A stretch of 64,000 nucleotides of DNA from Methanolobus sp. (GTDB lineage: Archaea; Halobacteriota; Methanosarcinia; Methanosarcinales; Methanosarcinaceae): positions 1 to 64,000 of the forward strand of contig JAASSR010000003.1 in NCBI GenBank assembly GCA_021767785.1, given 5' to 3'. The position numbers and the translations under genes are program-made. Below, piece after piece: positions 49,202-58,296 of the stretch (position 1 is its first letter; every line of letters begins with the position of its first letter). Under the pieces are notes generated by a model. The model had not been told where the DNA came from. It saw only the letters and a program-made list of their open reading frames with translations, and did not search any database.

Positions 49202-49420
49202 ATAGTACATATATTAAGATGCAGGGACCTTGGATTCAATGATGACTTCATTGTGGTTGACAACGATCCTAAAAAAGCAAAAGAAAGAATGATAGATCAT
49301 GTGAAGGATAAGCATAAGGACGAGTTCGAAAAGTTATCCGAATTTCATCAGGACGAGATTATTTCAAAAATAGATTATCTGCTGAACCGCGGCTGCGGCT
49401 GTGGTGTTCTTAAGCTTTGA
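49202..49420 (+). CDS. DUF1059 family small protein, apparent ATA start
   Basis: About 72 aa. LRCRDLGFNDDFIVVDNDPKKAKERMIDHVKDKH-type content (quoted in parts: LRCRDLGF, KERMIDHVKDKH) matches DUF1059, a small family in bacteria and archaea. The C-terminus extends past the usual family end with a helix and a Cys-Gly-rich tail (NRGCGCGVLKL). No ATG, GTG or TTG precedes the conserved N-terminus in frame. GGGAGG (49188-49193) is eight bases before ATA at 49202, which would give M-VHILRCRDLGF. The function of DUF1059 is unknown. It is convergent with the small membrane protein gene. Confidence 0.75.
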   Translation: MVHILRCRDLGFNDDFIVVDNDPKKAKERMIDHVKDKHKDEFEKLSEFHQDEIISKIDYLLNRGCGCGVLKL

Positions 49421-49440
49421 TCTGCCTGCATAGTTAAAAT

Positions 49441-49680
49441 TTATTCTTCCAGATATCTGCCTATTCTCATCCTGGCAAAGAAGTAAATTGCTGCCAGTAT
49501 GAGAGGCAATCCGATTCCCAACAATAGTGCACCGTATCCATATTCTGCCATGTCCAGATCACCAACACTGAAAATCCGGGTATTGGTTTCGGAAACAGCT
49601 CCTGAGAACAGAATCAGTAGCATGATTGTCAGTACAGTGATACCTGCGATAAGATATCGATTATATTTCATACCAACCAT
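49441..49680 (-). CDS. Small two-helix membrane protein (hypothetical)
   Basis: 79 aa with two membrane-spanning segments, LIAGITVLTIMLLILFSGAV and YGALLLGIGLPLILAAIYFFA, separated by a 20-residue acidic loop probably outside the cell. Function unknown. Start at ATG 49680 or, three codons in, ATG 49671. No operon partner. The opposite strand has an ORF of 61 codons with no character, so the minus strand is favoured. Confidence 0.65.
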   Translation of the reverse strand: MVGMKYNRYLIAGITVLTIMLLILFSGAVSETNTRIFSVGDLDMAEYGYGALLLGIGLPLILAAIYFFARMRIGRYLEE

Positions 49681-49815
49681 TTAATGGTTTCATGAAGTTC
49701 TTAATAAATGTTTCGATTCAGGACTAATTATTTAATAATTACATAGAATATTTTAAAGGCATTTAAAATTAATTGTTTTTAAATAGATAAATAAAGGATA
49801 TCTGCAAAGCCAGAA

Positions 49816-49824
49816 AATATATAT
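49816..49824 (+). promoter_or_regulatory. TATA box of the RNase P RNA gene
   Basis: AATATATAT centred at about 49820 lies 27 bases before 49847, the predicted 5' end of RNase P RNA, which is the normal archaeal spacing. Confidence 0.6.
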
Positions 49825-49846
49825 TGTTTGAATTTCGTCTCATTCC

Positions 49847-50233
49847 ATGAGAGAGGAAGGACGGCTGCCGGGTCATTTGGCCTGAGGAAAGTCTCCCCAC
49901 CTTCTAAACACACGAATACCTGTAAAGGGTATCGGGCGAGAGCCCGGGCAGTTGCATTGCAACTCATGCGCAAAGCGCATGCTGGCACAGAAACGATACC
50001 GTACCATGTCAATGCTGTGATACTGAAAAGTTGAGGTCGCATGGATCACGGATGGAACGGCGAATCCTCGTGGGTGCAAGTCGGAAGTAGGGGTTCAATG
50101 GTTGTTTAGACCATTCCCGAAGTTTATTGGCGCGTAGCCGAATGCCGTCAATGCAGCTCTTATGAGCGCGTCATCCTGTCTGTCGGGATGAATGTATTGC
50201 ATTAACAGAAGGGAGCTTACTCTCCTCACTCAT
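49847..50233 (+). ncRNA. rnpB: RNase P RNA
   Basis: Archaeal type A RNase P ribozyme RNA, which removes 5' leaders from pre-tRNAs. Conserved elements in order: GAGGAAAGTCTCCCC (CR-I, 49884-49898), ACAGAAAC (CR-II/III, about 49987), GGGTGCAAGTCGG (CR-IV, about 50072) and AGCCGAATGCCG (CR-V, about 50134). Helix P1 closes the molecule: ATGAG and GAGGA (49847-49857, one mismatch between them) pair with TCCTC and CTCAT (50223-50233). An ORF of 68 codons inside it is an artefact. The 3' end runs into the tail of the convergent geranylgeranyl reductase gene. Confidence 0.95.
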
Positions 50234-51380
50234 TATAATCATTTTTTTTGAGCCATGCGAGCTTGAAATTATATACGATCCATTTTATCAGATCCTTATA
50301 GGTCTTTTTAAATGCTACAACATCAAAGAAACTATCCAGAATTTCTGTATCGTTTATAAAAGCGTTGAAGGACCTTTCAGGAAAATAATGCATTATTTTG
50401 GAGAAGAACAGTGAATATCTAAGGTGCTCACCGAATTCAGAATTACATCTTTTTTTATAATCTTCAAGTTCTGATAGGTCTGATCTTTTTCCGATAAGCT
50501 CTGCAATAACATCTGATGCAAGTTGCCCTGATCTGATGGCATAAGCAAGTCCCTCACCTGTAAATGCATCAACAAATCCTGCTGCATCCCCACTTAGCAA
50601 TATTCTTCCCCTTAGAATTTCTCTTTTATATCCACCACAGGGTATTACATGACCATTAAGTTTATGTTCTCCTGTAAACCCATTGAAACGAAGATAATCC
50701 TTCACAGCTTTTTTGGGATTATCAAGATGATCTGCCATAACACTTCCAGCACCCACTGAGTAATAACCTCTGTGCGGAAAAATCCAACCATAACCTGCTC
50801 CTGAAACACCAAACTGCATTTCAATTATATTTTTCAGATATTGATCTATTTTTTCATCATTTTCTTCAATCTCTGTTACAAGACATACACCATACTCTTC
50901 CTTTCCATCTGGTCGTCTTACCAGATGTTTTAAACTTCCCTGGGAACCTGTGGCAATGATCACAAACCTTGATCTATAAACTGTATTTCTGCTTTTTACA
51001 CAAACATAAGCCTTTTTTTGTGTGATATCCGTGACCTTTTCATTCAAACGAAAATCAATACCTGTCTCTCTGGCTTTTTCCAGAAGATAGCTGTCAAATA
51101 TACTTCTTGTAACGATAACAGACAGACGTTGATCTTTGTAATGATCTATACTATTATCATGGAACCGAATTCTTCCCCCGAAAATCTCTTTTTCGATCAT
51201 ACTTTCTGGCAGTTCAAAATCAAGATAGGAGATTGCATGTTCGGATAATGCTCCTCCACATGGTTTGTACCTGGGAAAATCCTCTTTTTCAAGCAGGAGC
51301 GTTTTCAGTCCTTTAATTCCGGCTATCCTTCCGGCAGACGAACCTGAAGGTCCGCCTCCGACTATTATAAGGTCATACAT
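50226..51380 (-). CDS. Geranylgeranyl reductase family flavoprotein
   Basis: 384 aa FAD enzyme that saturates isoprenoid double bonds, probably in archaeal ether lipids or respiratory isoprenoids. The FAD-binding GGGPSGSSAGRIAG and the PCGGALSEHA motif (with the conserved Cys) are at the N-terminus. The GRILLSGDAAGFVDAFTGEGL block is near residue 275. Several subfamilies exist and the exact substrate cannot be fixed. Its last 8 bases overlap the 3' end of RNase P RNA on the other strand. The DUF116 pair lies just upstream on the same strand. Confidence 0.9.
   Translation of the reverse strand: MYDLIIVGGGPSGSSAGRIAGIKGLKTLLLEKEDFPRYKPCGGALSEHAISYLDFELPESMIEKEIFGGRIRFHDNSIDHYKDQRLSVIVTRSIFDSYLLEKARETGIDFRLNEKVTDITQKKAYVCVKSRNTVYRSRFVIIATGSQGSLKHLVRRPDGKEEYGVCLVTEIEENDEKIDQYLKNIIEMQFGVSGAGYGWIFPHRGYYSVGAGSVMADHLDNPKKAVKDYLRFNGFTGEHKLNGHVIPCGGYKREILRGRILLSGDAAGFVDAFTGEGLAYAIRSGQLASDVIAELIGKRSDLSELEDYKKRCNSEFGEHLRYSLFFSKIMHYFPERSFNAFINDTEILDSFFDVVAFKKTYKDLIKWIVYNFKLAWLKKNDYNE
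50242..50249 (+). terminator. Oligo-T terminator of RNase P RNA
   Basis: Eight consecutive T eight bases after P1. The run sits inside the last codons of the convergent minus-strand gene, where it reads as lysine codons. Archaeal transcription often stops at such T-runs. Confidence 0.55.
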
Positions 51381-51404
51381 ATGAAGCAGCGTCCATTAAA
51401 GTTC

Positions 51405-52025
51405 TCAACCTGAAAGCATTTCAAGTGTTTCAATTACTTTTTCATATTCAACTTTTGTATTGAAACATCCGTCATTGAGCATGGGAATCCCATAGGTCAC
51501 AATATTCTTGCCCTTGAGTCCCATCATAACCTTGTTTAATTCATAGTCACAGGCTATTAACAGGGCTCCATCATAGTCTTTTTCCTTTATCACATATTTA
51601 ACAAAGGATGAGCCTGTGACAATGTAAAGATCATATCCATATTTAGGCGCTATATCTTTTAGTTTTGTGAAAACACATTTTCCACAGGAAATACATTGTA
51701 TGCCGGTCCTTGTGGATGATGCAGGACAATCCATTGAGCGCATACAGTGTGGAGCTATTATCATGCGTTTTTTTGTCCTTTTGAAAGCTTCCAGATTGGC
51801 AATGTTCTTCAGGGAAACCATCCATTTATGTAGTATCCTTGTGTCTGAGAGCTTGAAAAAGAAATATTTGAGCGGCATGTAAAAAAAATCAAGTACTCCT
51901 GCAAAGAACCCTGCAAGCCACACATGTCTGTAAAGACTTATGCGGCTCATGATCAGCGCCAGTGCGGCCAGTACGAAAGAAAAGGCGAGGAGAACAGTAA
52001 TGATAATTCCTATTGTTTCATACAT
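51405..52025 (-). CDS. DUF116 membrane-anchored protein (copy 2)
   Basis: 206 aa. One or two N-terminal membrane helices (IGIIITVLLAFSFVLAALALIM) precede a soluble domain with cysteine pairs, CMRSMDCPAS and CISCGKC, and ACDYELNKVMMGLKGKN. DUF116 proteins are thought to bind a metal or a cofactor, but no function has been shown. It is a tandem paralogue of the gene upstream, with an 8-base overlap, and 24 bases precede the reductase gene. A membrane-associated redox unit is possible. Confidence 0.8.
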   Translation of the reverse strand: MYETIGIIITVLLAFSFVLAALALIMSRISLYRHVWLAGFFAGVLDFFYMPLKYFFFKLSDTRILHKWMVSLKNIANLEAFKRTKKRMIIAPHCMRSMDCPASSTRTGIQCISCGKCVFTKLKDIAPKYGYDLYIVTGSSFVKYVIKEKDYDGALLIACDYELNKVMMGLKGKNIVTYGIPMLNDGCFNTKVEYEKVIETLEMLSG

Positions 52026-52656
52026 CGCACTCCTCCATCTTTCTTATCACTTCATCAACATCGACTTTAGTATTATAACATCCGTCTTTTAAAAGAGAAA
52101 TTCCCTGAACTATCATGAAAGGGGAAGCCCCCTGCATAGACTCTGAAAGTTCAGGATAACATGCCACACCTATGCAGCTCTCCGGCTGCCGTTCTTTAAT
52201 GATTTTCTTAACAAAGCTGCCACCCGGAATGACATAAACTTCAAATCCCCGTTTCTTTGCTTCTTTACATATAGTTCCGATCTCGCATTTTCCGCATATC
52301 TTACATTCATATCCTAATAAAGGATCACAGCGTGCTTTACAATCAGGATGCCTGAGACACTGTGGCAAGAAAATAACTCTTCGCTTCTTTATTTCTTTAA
52401 ATTTGTCAAGCATGACAGCATTACGGACTTCCACAAGAATTTCATCTACTATAGTATCTTTGATACCGAATACTCTGCAGATCCATTTTGCAGGTCCGTA
52501 GAAAAGATAAAGGATGAACAGTATGAAGTTAGGAAAAAGGATCTTTTTCTTCTTAAAGCTGTAAGCGCCAAGTAGCAATGCTATTCCCAGCACTATAAGT
52601 GCAACAAATGCAATCAGAATGAATATTTTACCAAGTAATTCATAAGGAATTTGCAT
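52018..52656 (-). CDS. DUF116 membrane-anchored protein (copy 1)
   Basis: 212 aa, same layout as its neighbour: an N-terminal helix (IFILIAFVALIVLGIALLLGAY), then cysteines in CLRHPDCKARCDP, CKICGKCEIGTICKEA, and GVACYPELSESMQG. The two proteins share the pattern CxxxxxCxA...CxxCGKC...C, so they arose by duplication. First gene of a probable three-gene operon with copy 2 and the geranylgeranyl reductase. No clear Shine-Dalgarno site. Confidence 0.8.
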   Translation of the reverse strand: MQIPYELLGKIFILIAFVALIVLGIALLLGAYSFKKKKILFPNFILFILYLFYGPAKWICRVFGIKDTIVDEILVEVRNAVMLDKFKEIKKRRVIFLPQCLRHPDCKARCDPLLGYECKICGKCEIGTICKEAKKRGFEVYVIPGGSFVKKIIKERQPESCIGVACYPELSESMQGASPFMIVQGISLLKDGCYNTKVDVDEVIRKMEECDV

Positions 52657-52727
52657 GAGAAAAGTAGATTACAATTTATAAGTATATTCAATTTTTCCTA
52701 TAATAAAGAAAAAAAAGAGTGATAAGA

Positions 52728-53972
52728 TCACTCTGGCGTGTCGCTAAGGTCGATTCCCATTGCTTCTGCAGTCAGAACAATGACATCTTCGACCTCAAGT
52801 TCCTGTGCACCGATTGCATCCCTGCCGTCACTGAGATTTCGTTTACAGAAAGGACAGGCACTTGAAAGAACGTCTGAGTTTGTCGCAAGCGCGTCTTCAA
52901 CACGTGTTGAAGCAACACCCAGTGCAAGATCAGGAATACCGGCTTTCACACCACCGCCTGCTCCACAGCAGCGCTGGTTCTCTTTTATTCTGTCCATCTC
53001 TATGAACTCGATTCCAGGAATTGCCTCAAGGACAGCTCTTGGTGGTTCAAAGACACCAACATGACGACCAAGGTGGCATGGATCATGGTATGTGACCTTT
53101 TTGTCAATTGATTTCTCCCACTTGATCTCACCTTTTTCTATAAGATCCTGAAGGAACTCCGTAATATGAACAACCTTGAATGGAAGTTCCTTACCGGTGA
53201 GTCTTGGCCAGTCAACTAGTGACGCTCTGTAACAACCAGCACATGCATAAAGTACGATCTTTGCTCCTTTTGCAACGATGTTGTCAATGTTCTTCTGGGC
53301 ATTGACCTTTGCAGTGTCTTCTACAAAGTATTGTCCAGTTCTGATGAGCGCAGATCCGCAGCATATCTCATCCTCACCAAGCATTGTGAACTTGATACCA
53401 AGTTTATTGAGAACACGTGCAGTTGCAAGTGCAAGCTTTCTCTGCCTTAGCTCTGCAGTACATCCGCCATAATAAAGAACCTCTGCCTTATCTTCGATCT
53501 GGACATCTTCAGGGAACCAGTTGGTCCTGTCTTTGTTATCCGCCATGTAAGGATTCTTGTATTCTCCTATAAGTTTGAGGAAAGCACCCTGCTTCCCGTA
53601 TGGACCATTTCCGCGCTTTACAAGGTTTGCACGCATGGACTCCCACAGTTCTACCGTATTGATTGCGGATTCACATACAGTTGCACACATACCACAGGTT
53701 GTACAGCCATAAACATCATCCTTGAACTCTTCGATATCTTCCTCAGGAATCTCCTTTGGGCCGAAGAGCTTTGCACGAAGTCCGTAGGACTTGTTCATGT
53801 ACTCTCTCCATCTGAGGATCTTGTCCCTTGGTGCAAGTCCCGGATCCTTTCCTGATGCATCATATGTCGGACACCATTCAACACATTCGCCGCAGCGACT
53901 GCATGAGTCAAGTTCCATAAGCTGAACCGCTGTAAAATTCTCTGTATTAATAGAAGGTTCACGTTTTGCCAT
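52728..53972 (-). CDS. hdrD: CoB-CoM heterodisulfide reductase subunit D
   Basis: 414 aa catalytic subunit of membrane HdrDE. It reduces CoM-S-S-CoB with electrons from methanophenazine delivered by HdrE. N-terminal [4Fe-4S] motifs [14 protein letters not shown] and [14 protein letters not shown] are followed by two CCG domains ([19 protein letters not shown], then CHLGRHVG and CCGAGGG) that hold the noncubane catalytic clusters. Starts with ATG after GGAGGAG, two bases after hdrE. Confidence 0.98.
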   Translation of the reverse strand: MAKREPSINTENFTAVQLMELDSCSRCGECVEWCPTYDASGKDPGLAPRDKILRWREYMNKSYGLRAKLFGPKEIPEEDIEEFKDDVYGCTTCGMCATVCESAINTVELWESMRANLVKRGNGPYGKQGAFLKLIGEYKNPYMADNKDRTNWFPEDVQIEDKAEVLYYGGCTAELRQRKLALATARVLNKLGIKFTMLGEDEICCGSALIRTGQYFVEDTAKVNAQKNIDNIVAKGAKIVLYACAGCYRASLVDWPRLTGKELPFKVVHITEFLQDLIEKGEIKWEKSIDKKVTYHDPCHLGRHVGVFEPPRAVLEAIPGIEFIEMDRIKENQRCCGAGGGVKAGIPDLALGVASTRVEDALATNSDVLSSACPFCKRNLSDGRDAIGAQELEVEDVIVLTAEAMGIDLSDTPE

Positions 53973-53974
53973 TT

Positions 53975-54766
53975 TTATTCTCCTCCCTTATTTGCAAGGA
54001 GTGCAAGTGGTATTGCTATCATGTGTATGTATTTACTGAATGGGATGTATGCAATACAGAAAAGCAGTGAAATGATCACATGGAAAAGCGCTGCCGGTGG
54101 GGCCCATTCATAAGGCATATCGAATCCCCAGAACCTGCCGGTTCTGATACCGTCTGCAATAAAGCCGGTGATTGTGATCACGGTAAGTCCGATAAGAAGA
54201 ATAGAATCGTATGCGATTGTAGCTTCTCTTACTTTGGTAACGAACAATCTTCTGTAAATAGCAATTATAATCCCTGTTAGCAATATATAACTGAATATAT
54301 CATTTGGTACTGCAAGCAGTTCTCTGAAAACTGCGGGGTTCATGAACTCCGGAAGTGAATGAGCAGCTTCACCCGCAACCATGTGAATCATTTCTACAAG
54401 GAACATTGCAAGAGAGAGTGCAAAAAGTGCCATCCATCCGAAGAATATGGTGAAATGCATGAACCATCTGAGTGGACTTCTTCTCAGAATCCTTCTCTGG
54501 AAGAGAATATCAAGAACAAACGTTTCCAGTACCGATTGGTTGTGGACATGGGCATGTTCGTTCATCTGATACATCAGGGTTTTAGGAAAAGCCAATACAC
54601 TTTTTGAAGGTGCATCGCCATATCCCGTGGAGCCCATACCCCACTTCTTTAAGTTTATATACATTCCAATTAAAAAAATACCAATGGACAGGGTTGCTAA
54701 AATCATAACCTGCACAAATGTAAGTCTTAAGGCATCGGATATGCCTGCAAAATACTCCATAGCCAT
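53975..54766 (-). CDS. hdrE: CoB-CoM heterodisulfide reductase subunit E (cytochrome b-type)
   Basis: 263 aa membrane subunit with five to six hydrophobic segments and membrane-embedded His residues (for example [14 protein letters not shown] and [11 protein letters not shown]) that ligate heme b. It accepts electrons from reduced methanophenazine and passes them to HdrD, coupled to proton release outside. hdrE precedes hdrD, the standard order in Methanosarcinales. GGAG eight bases upstream of ATG 54766 sets the start. Confidence 0.97.
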   Translation of the reverse strand: MAMEYFAGISDALRLTFVQVMILATLSIGIFLIGMYINLKKWGMGSTGYGDAPSKSVLAFPKTLMYQMNEHAHVHNQSVLETFVLDILFQRRILRRSPLRWFMHFTIFFGWMALFALSLAMFLVEMIHMVAGEAAHSLPEFMNPAVFRELLAVPNDIFSYILLTGIIIAIYRRLFVTKVREATIAYDSILLIGLTVITITGFIADGIRTGRFWGFDMPYEWAPPAALFHVIISLLFCIAYIPFSKYIHMIAIPLALLANKGGE

Positions 54767-54825
54767 TTAATTATCTCCTATATTATAACATAAGCTTACA
54801 ATTATTAAAGGACTGAAATCATTTT

Positions 54826-54839
54826 TTACTTATAAGTAA
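54826..54839. promoter_or_regulatory. Palindromic TATA region before hdrED
   Basis: TTACTTATAAGTAA is a perfect 14-base palindrome whose centre is a TATA-like CTTATAAG. On the minus strand it would place the hdrED start near 54806, a leader of about 40 bases. Its symmetry also suits a dimeric regulator. Assigned by layout only. Confidence 0.4.
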
Positions 54840-55026
54840 CCGGTTTGGTTTGCATGACTGTGGCTTCAATAATATTTAAACATTTTCATCAAGGAAACTC
54901 TATCGGGAGACGTATTGTAACCTTTGAAACAAAACAAAAGGTAACTTCTGACTAATTAAACTTATATGCCCTTACATGCTGTAGTAGCGCAAATTACAAA
55001 AAAAATCGATTGGTAGTATATTTCAA

Positions 55027-55749
55027 ATGGAACTGAGAATTGTACTTGTAGAACCCCTTTATCAGGGAAATGTCGGATCTGTGGCAAGGGCAATGAAGAA
55101 CTTCGGATTTTCAGATCTTGTCCTTGTGAATCCATGCAAACTTGAGGGTGAAGCAAGAGCTATGTCCTCGCATGCAAGGGACCTATTGGAGAATGCAAGA
55201 AAGGTCAATAACTTTGAAAAGGCAATTGATGACTGCAGTATTGTCATAGGAACCACCGGAATAGCAGGTTCCAGGTTCGATCTCCATCTGAGGATTCCGG
55301 GATATTCACCTGCTGAAATGAAAAAACGTCTCATCGGTGTGAATGGCAAAATTGCAGTACTCTTTGGAAGAGAAGATAACGGCTTTACAAAAGAGGAACT
55401 TAAAAAATGTGATATGATCATGACCATTCCAACCTCGGAAGTATATCCTGTCATGAACCTTTCTCATGCAGTAGCTGTCGTTCTCTACGAGTTCAGTGAC
55501 GTAAAAGGTGGAGATACACCACTGGCTGATCCTTTTGATATAAGACTTCTGTACGAGCATATATCGGAACTCCTTAAAGATATCGATTATCCTGAGCACA
55601 AAAGGGAAAAGACAGATCTTATGCTCAAAAGAATATTTGGCAGAGCCTGCCTTCTTCCCAGGGAGGTACAGACGCTTCGAGGAATAATACGTAAAGTACA
55701 GAGGAACTATGAAGCCGGGAATGAAAGTGCTGAAGGAAAACCGAAATAA
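55027..55749 (+). CDS. trmJ: TrmJ-like tRNA (cytidine/uridine-32) 2'-O-methyltransferase
   Basis: 240 aa SPOUT-class methyltransferase with the trefoil knot. Family motifs: LVEPLYQGNVGSVARAMKNFG (motif 1, split here as LVEPLYQGNVG and SVARAMKNFG), LFGREDNGFTKEEL (motif 2) and the C-terminal PVMNLSHAVAVVLYEF (motif 3). Archaeal TrmJ methylates the ribose of residue 32 in tRNAs. Length is typical. It is divergent from hdrE, with about 260 bases between. Confidence 0.92.
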   Translation: MELRIVLVEPLYQGNVGSVARAMKNFGFSDLVLVNPCKLEGEARAMSSHARDLLENARKVNNFEKAIDDCSIVIGTTGIAGSRFDLHLRIPGYSPAEMKKRLIGVNGKIAVLFGREDNGFTKEELKKCDMIMTIPTSEVYPVMNLSHAVAVVLYEFSDVKGGDTPLADPFDIRLLYEHISELLKDIDYPEHKREKTDLMLKRIFGRACLLPREVQTLRGIIRKVQRNYEAGNESAEGKPK

Positions 55750-55883
55750 GATCATCCGGTAATGATCAACAGAATAGAAGAAAAAATATGTTTCGAAATA
55801 TTCATATCATTTGAAACCTATGTTGCATTCCTTAAATCCGTTTTAACTAATTATGACATTAATTATTGATATATTGTGTAAAT

Positions 55884-57974
55884 ATGACTGAAGGTAAGTG
55901 GGACGAAAAATTCGTAGTGTTCCTTAAAAAATATTACTGGGATAGTATCCTGCAGCTTGCTAACAATTATCCCGACCAGCGTAGTCTTGAAGTTGATTTC
56001 TATGATCTTGAGGTCTTTGACAGGGATATCGCCAGTGAACTCCTTTTCGATCCGGATGAGGTAATTCCAAGTGCTGACAATGCTCTCCAGCAAATAGATC
56101 TGCCCGTGGAGAAGAGCCTTGATGATGCAAAGGTACGTTTCATAAAGATCCCTAACAAGATCCCGAACAGAGATCTGCGAAGCAAACATCTTATGCAGTT
56201 CGTTGCCATTGAAGGGATGATCCGCAAGGCAACAGAAGTCCGGCCGAAGGTAGTCAATGCTGCGTTCAAATGTCTGCGTTGTGAACACGTGACAATGGTT
56301 CCTCAGAACGAGGTTAAATTCGTAGAACCCCATGAGTGTGAGAACGAAACCTGTGGCAGGAAAGGACCTTTTAAGATCGATGTTAACCAGTCAGTTTTTT
56401 TAGATGCACAGAAGCTCCAGTTACAGGAATCTCCCGAGAACCTCAAAGGTGGCTCACAGCCTCAAAGTCTTGATGTTGATGTTGAGGATGATCTTGCGGG
56501 TATTGTGAAACCCGGAGATCGTGTTATAATCAATGGAATACTGCGTTCACATCAGAGAACCACAAGAGAAGGAAAGTCCCCTTTTTATGACCTGGTATTA
56601 CATGCCAATTCTATCGAGTATACAGACCTTGAGTTCGATGAACTTGAAATAAGTCCTGAAGAGGAAGAAGAGATACTTGCAATGAGCCAGGACCCGGAAA
56701 TATACAAAAAGGTCATTGGTTCTATAGCTCCCTCCATTTATGGTTATGATGAAGTGAAGGAAGCCCTTTCGCTTCAGTTGTTCTCAGGGGTTCCAAAACA
56801 TCTTCCCGACGGCTCCAGAGTGCGTGGAGATATCCACATGCTCTTTGTAGGAGACCCCGGTGTTGCTAAGAGTCAGATGCTGCGTTACATGGTTAAATTG
56901 TCCCCACGTGGTGTTTTTGCATCCGGTAAAAGTGCATCGTCAAGTGGTCTTACTGCTGCTGCTGTCCGTGATGATCTGGGAGACGGTCGCTGGACACTTG
57001 AAGCCGGTGCGCTTGTAATGGCGGATATGGGTGTTGCCGCAGTAGATGAAATGGATAAGATGAGCACAGAGGATAAAAGTGCACTCCATGAGGCAATGGA
57101 ACAACAGACCATCAGTGTTGCAAAAGCAGGCATACTTGCAACTCTTAAATCCAGATGTGCACTTCTTGGTGCAGCCAATCCTAAATACGGGCGTTTCGAC
57201 AGGTACGAAGGAATTTCCCAGCAAATTAACATGCCACCTGCTCTTATTTCCAGATTTGACATGATTTTTGTTATGCTTGATACTCCCAACGAAGACATGG
57301 ATTCCAGGATCGCAAAGCATATTCTCAAGTCACACTATGCAGGAGAACTTTCAGAACAGCGTAAGAACCTGCCAGCGAGTACCATCACCCAGGAACAGGT
57401 CGATGACCATATGGAGGTTATCAGACCTGCCATTGAAGCTGACCTGCTGAGAAAATATGTGGCCTATTCAAGACGTAACATCTTCCCGGTAATGGAAGAT
57501 GAGGCACGTGAACATCTTGTCAAGTTCTATATGGACCTGAGAAAAATGGGGGATGGCAAAGACGCTCCTGTTCCTGTGACTGCACGTCAGCTTGAGGCAC
57601 TTGTCAGACTTGCCGAGGCAAGTGCGCGTCTAAGGCTCAGTAATGTTGCAACTCTGGAAGATGCTAAAAGGACAACACGTATAGTTTATTCATGTCTCAG
57701 ACAGGTCGGTGTTGATCCGGACACCGGTGCATTCGATATAGATGTCATAGCTTCCGGAACAAGCAAAAGCCAGCGAGACAGAATCAAGATGATCAAGGAG
57801 ATCATTAAAATGGTCGGTGAAAAACATCCGGGAGGAAAAGCTCCTCTTGAAGAGGTCTATGAAGAAGCCGCAAATCAGCAGATAGATAGGCAACATGTAG
57901 AGGACCTTATATCAAAGATGCGTCGGTCAGGTGACTTGATAAAACCTGATAAAGAACATGTAAAAGTAGTTTAA
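55884..57974 (+). CDS. mcm: Minichromosome maintenance (MCM) replicative helicase
   Basis: 696 aa hexameric 3'-5' helicase of the replication fork. N-terminal zinc finger (CLRC...CENETC, about residues 130-155) and oligonucleotide-binding domain. The AAA+ core has Walker A GDPGVAKSQ at about residue 323, Walker B AAVDEMDKM, sensor 1 AANPKYGRF and the arginine finger in ALISRFDMIF. A C-terminal winged helix ends the protein. There is no intein. ATG 55884 gives the normal family N-terminus. It leads a four-gene plus-strand cluster. Confidence 0.97.
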   Translation: MTEGKWDEKFVVFLKKYYWDSILQLANNYPDQRSLEVDFYDLEVFDRDIASELLFDPDEVIPSADNALQQIDLPVEKSLDDAKVRFIKIPNKIPNRDLRSKHLMQFVAIEGMIRKATEVRPKVVNAAFKCLRCEHVTMVPQNEVKFVEPHECENETCGRKGPFKIDVNQSVFLDAQKLQLQESPENLKGGSQPQSLDVDVEDDLAGIVKPGDRVIINGILRSHQRTTREGKSPFYDLVLHANSIEYTDLEFDELEISPEEEEEILAMSQDPEIYKKVIGSIAPSIYGYDEVKEALSLQLFSGVPKHLPDGSRVRGDIHMLFVGDPGVAKSQMLRYMVKLSPRGVFASGKSASSSGLTAAAVRDDLGDGRWTLEAGALVMADMGVAAVDEMDKMSTEDKSALHEAMEQQTISVAKAGILATLKSRCALLGAANPKYGRFDRYEGISQQINMPPALISRFDMIFVMLDTPNEDMDSRIAKHILKSHYAGELSEQRKNLPASTITQEQVDDHMEVIRPAIEADLLRKYVAYSRRNIFPVMEDEAREHLVKFYMDLRKMGDGKDAPVPVTARQLEALVRLAEASARLRLSNVATLEDAKRTTRIVYSCLRQVGVDPDTGAFDIDVIASGTSKSQRDRIKMIKEIIKMVGEKHPGGKAPLEEVYEEAANQQIDRQHVEDLISKMRRSGDLIKPDKEHVKVV

Positions 57975-57987
57975 AGAAAGTGATCAC

Positions 57988-58278
57988 ATGTATCTAAAGA
58001 TCCATAAATCCGGTGACAATACCATCGTTGCCCTGTGCGACAGAGAGCTTATAGGAAAGACACTTAAAGAAGGCAATATAAATGTTACTATAACAGAAGA
58101 TTTCTACAAAGGAGATGCAATATCAGAAGATGAAGCCATTGACATCCTTTCAGAAGCAGGCAATATAAATATCTTCGGTGAAAAGGCAGTTTCCTGTGCA
58201 GTAAAATGCGGAGTTGTAGATAAAAGTAATATAAGGATCATTGATGAAGTAGCACATGCCCAGGTATTCAGGATATAA
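57988..58278 (+). CDS. DUF424 family protein
   Basis: 96 aa, archaeal DUF424: VALCDRELIGKTLKEGNINV and a C-terminal RIIDEVAHAQVF. Function unknown; the family is often near information-processing genes. It lies 13 bases after mcm, with AAGTGATC as ribosome-binding site, so coexpression with the helicase is likely. Confidence 0.85.
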   Translation: MYLKIHKSGDNTIVALCDRELIGKTLKEGNINVTITEDFYKGDAISEDEAIDILSEAGNINIFGEKAVSCAVKCGVVDKSNIRIIDEVAHAQVFRI

Positions 58279-58296
58279 ATGCTACGAGGTTTTGTT

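Noticed and set aside
49828-50034. 68-codon ORF (plus strand) and the overlapping minus-strand ORFs near 49.8-50.1 kb
   Set aside because: They lie inside RNase P RNA, whose conserved blocks explain the sequence.
54916-54944. Hairpin GTAACCTTT...AAAGGTAAC upstream of trmJ as a terminator or riboswitch
   Set aside because: One mismatch, no T-run, and no further conserved structure.
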